Shown: piece after piece, positions 61,267 through 64,000 of the stretch
How the letters are laid out: each line of letters opens with the position of its first letter
Position numbering within the stretch: the first letter of the stretch is position 1
DNA from: Syngnathus acus
Lineage: Eukaryota > Chordata > Actinopteri > Syngnathiformes > Syngnathidae
Assembly: GCF_901709675.1 (NCBI RefSeq)
Contig: NC_051091.1
Location: forward strand, 7,412,967-7,476,966
DNA length: 64,000 nt
Direction of reading: 5' to 3'
Made by a program: the position numbers and the translations under genes
The notes under the pieces: model-generated
Told to the model about the DNA's origin: nothing
Seen by the model: only the letters and a program-made list of their open reading frames with translations
Databases searched by the model: none

Positions 61267-63070
61267 ATGCATTCAGTTACTCTGGACAACAATGGCTCTC
61301 CAAAGAAGCGGACGTTTTCACGTAGCGAGGATGAATCACTCCGTAGTATCATAAAGGAGGTGAGCGGAGAGAAAGACAATCAGCGGGGTTTTTTTGTTTT
61401 TTGTTTTAGAGTGCAACTCCAATGAGTCGTTCGGTTTCTTGAAATAGTTCAACTTCACATGATGTAGTTAGCTAGAAAGTGATCATTATTGTAGTCGTCA
61501 ATGTCTTCCGTGAGACATTAACATATTCGTTTCAACCTACTTCCTCATACCAGTTAGCTGCGCTGCCGTGTTGACTAATGCTCACGTCGAGATGTTAAGT
61601 GCTGTATGCGTGTGTGCGTGCGTGCGTTCACCAGGCTGAGAGCTCATCCAGGCGTCTGACACGAAGCGACAGCCGACCCGGGACCCTGAAAAGGAGATCT
61701 GACAGCCAGGTAAGGAGCCGCAGTCCATGGAGAGCGACATGAATCTCTGGCCTGTATCCAAACTCGTACATTAAAGCTAAGCGTCATCTGGAGTTTGTGA
61801 GTATGAAGTGTCAAAGAAATTCTAGGACCTTTGTCACAAAAGATGTATTCAAATCCAAGATTTTTTACCTGCAGTGTAGGTTGTCTTCAAAAGATCCTGC
61901 TGTTTGCTTTGTCAGCATGCGAAAAGAGGAAGGATTTGTGTCAGGACAATCGCACGTGCCTTTGAGCATCTGACAGTTCCTGTGAAAGAACATTGCTGTG
62001 CTGGAGCAACCAATTATTATTTAAAATGTTTTTTTTCCCCAGCAATCCGACCAGGACATCCCAATGGGACTCTCAGAGATGGTGAGAATATATTAAATAA
62101 AATTTGCAGTCATCCATCATGTCCCTGATGAGGCTTCTTCTTGAGAGCTTGTTAAGCGCACACTCACACCCACACGCTGCCATGCGAATTCAGCCCACGC
62201 TGATTTTCTTACCGTGTCTGTTGTGTAGCTGGAGCTGCAGGCCAGCTACGACGAGGCGGTGCACGAGCTGCGTGGGCTGGAGGTGGAGCGCGAGGCTCTG
62301 TTGTTCCAGGTGGACGTCCTGCAGGACACGCTGGAGGGTGTGGAGGAGCTGCTGGCCGAAACCCAGAGGGAGGTTGGACAGGCTAATATGGTGCGTGGCA
62401 CAAACGTGGTAGTTTGGTTAAAGACTTTGTGACAAAAAAACAAACATGCCTGTCTGCTTTCAGGAGTTAGAGCGAGAGCGGGAGGCCAAGAAGAAACTGG
62501 AGCGTTTGGTCCACTCTTTAATGCAGGAAGTGGAGACATTAAAAGAGGTCATGTGACTTTCAACACAAACACTACCATATTGCCAGAATGAAATTTTGAT
62601 ATTTTGCTTTCTCCTCGCAGGAAGAAAATGCTCTTGCGCACGTATCGGAGGACAGGAATGAAAGTGAAGTGGACGCAAAGGGAGGGGAAAGTCAAATGGA
62701 CGATCCGACCCAGGAAACAGCACAACTTAGCTCAGCCAGCGAAGCCACTGCTGCGTGCGACGATGCGCATTTGACCAAGGCAGATGAGGGGAGTGTCGTG
62801 ACCAAAGTGAAGTGGGTGGCCAACAGCGCCCCCTCCCTTGCCCTGGACGACCCGCTCTGTGAGGACGGGGTGCACCGGAGGCCTTTCAAAGGCGAACGAG
62901 ACCAGTCCCCGGATAAGAGCGACTCGGACACGGCGAGCATGTACGAGGACGCATCTACGGAAACCCCTGAGCAGGACGCCGTCCCTCCAGAGTTGCTTCA
63001 TGACTCCGAGAGTAAGGACGGCAATGAGTCCCAGGGGCCCCGAAATGATGACAGCTGCCTTGTGTCTTAA
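61267..63070 (+). CDS. LRRFIP-family coiled-coil protein (leucine-rich repeat Flightless-interacting protein-like)
   Basis: Exons 61267-61359, 61635-61709, 62043-62081, 62229-62390, 62464-62547 and 62621-63070 (TAA), all phase 0, encode 300 residues. The N-terminus (SPKKRTFSRSEDESLRSIIK) resembles the LRRFIP2 start from memory. A Ser/Arg-rich stretch follows, then a coiled coil (residues about 70-152) with the family pattern FQVDVLQDTLEGVEELLAET, and an acidic, unstructured tail with SDSDTASMYEDAS and the end DDSCLVS. LRRFIP proteins bind Flightless-I and link cytoskeleton, nucleic-acid sensing and Wnt/TLR signalling. At 300 residues this is much shorter than full-length LRRFIP1/2, as I recall those. 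The coiled-coil match puts it in the family, but whether it is LRRFIP1 or LRRFIP2 related is not settled. Confidence 0.78.
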
Positions 63071-63207
63071 TTTATTCTGAAGCCATGCATCCTTTTTCAC
63101 AGCTACCATTCTCAGTGGTTCTCAAGCTGATACTTCTTTTTCGCCAATCGAATCTTTACTACCTGTCTTTTATACTCGAAAAATGTTTAGCTGCTGCTTG
63201 AACAAGA

Positions 63208-63213
63208 AATAAA
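63208..63213 (+). promoter_or_regulatory. Poly(A) signal for LRRFIP-like gene
   Basis: AATAAA 138 bases after the stop. The rest of the window (63214-64000) shows no gene; it is AT-rich 3' flank. Confidence 0.65.
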
Positions 63214-64000
63214 TGTGTATACAGGGAAACTAGAGTAAGCCGCACAATTGCTCAACTTGTCTGCAATAAGTCATTGTGGCTACAGTTTGGGCTTAATTGT
63301 TTTTGGGAGGCTAATTTGAGATGCAACTTTTTGGAAGGTCAAAAAGTAAGGGAACCACAATTCACTGCCTGACTGAGTGACTTAACAGTTATATTTTTAT
63401 GTCTTGTATCATCGATTTTGAGGGTTTAGGGGGAATTGGCAGCATTTGCACTTTTCACAAGTTTGTGCGTTGAAAACATTCCCTTTAGAATCAAACTTGA
63501 GTGAGGGAAAGGAAGTCCCTTTGTCTGCATGGGAAGACTGCTTTGCACATTTGCAGTCCAGTTTTCATGTCTGATTGCTGTAAACTTTGTCATATTTTTA
63601 AAGCCTTTGGGAGCTGTTGATTGCATGGACATTTGTCAGTTTTTATTTCCACATGGCACATCTTCAAACCATTTTGAACACTGTTTTGCACATAGCATTG
63701 GTGTCATGGCAATTCATTTCAAGCAGGAGTTAAGATTATTTACGAATCAGGTTTCACTTTTTATCCTAATTTAAAAAGAAAAAGACAAACTACCATAAAC
63801 ACATCAAAATTATGTTGCCATATTTGATTGCTAAGGAAATGAGCATGTATGATCTTTGTTATGATTTATATAGTCGCTCAACATGATTGTTTTTTGTCCT
63901 AATACTTGCTTAGCCACGTAAAGCTCTGATGACTTTTTTTTTGTCTGCCACATCATTATTTGTTATAGGAACTCTGACCTGCTATGGTTAGAGACTTTCA

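Overview
This is vertebrate nuclear DNA, most likely from a ray-finned (percomorph-type) fish. Genes are split by many short GT-AG introns, intergenic DNA is AT-rich, and the repeats are typical of teleosts: a Mermaid-like tRNA-derived SINE with a TGGA tail, hAT MITEs with 8-bp target duplications, a 5'-truncated LINE tail and a Tc1/mariner relic. The species cannot be named from the sequence. There is no CRISPR array, operon, prophage or rRNA/tRNA gene. Seven genes are recognised with good confidence and an eighth at family level; exon phases were checked by hand across every junction. | Layout. 34-753 (+): last three exons of NEK4. 1980-2772 (-): complete SPCS1, tail to tail with NEK4, as I recall it in mammals. 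4592-14990 (-): complete 27-exon KDM5B, 1482 codons. 16938-18223 (-): RABIF. 20712-24138 (-): ADIPOR1. 26445-32238 (-): INAVA. About 32.3-44.0 kb: gene-poor DNA. 46474-58941 (-): GDF11, three exons with a 9.9-kb first intron. 61267-63070 (+): a short LRRFIP-family coiled-coil gene. KDM5B, RABIF, ADIPOR1 and INAVA correspond to human 1q32.1, NEK4-SPCS1 to human 3p21 and GDF11 to human 12q13, so the window joins blocks that are separate in mammals. | Function. These are unrelated housekeeping and signalling genes, not a pathway: a cilia/DNA-damage kinase, a signal peptidase subunit, an H3K4 demethylase, a Rab chaperone, an adiponectin receptor, an epithelial junction/innate immunity adaptor, a TGF-beta-family patterning ligand and a Flightless-interacting coiled-coil protein. 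| The most interesting points are a hAT MITE lying between the SPCS1 start codon and its likely core promoter, a KDM5B splice acceptor whose pyrimidine tract is an unbroken C25, two orphan first-exon-like segments (15500-15592 and 60283-60327), a SINE inserted in the arm of a 19-bp hairpin, and the NEK4-SPCS1/KDM5B synteny junction. I found no convincing new multi-gene system.
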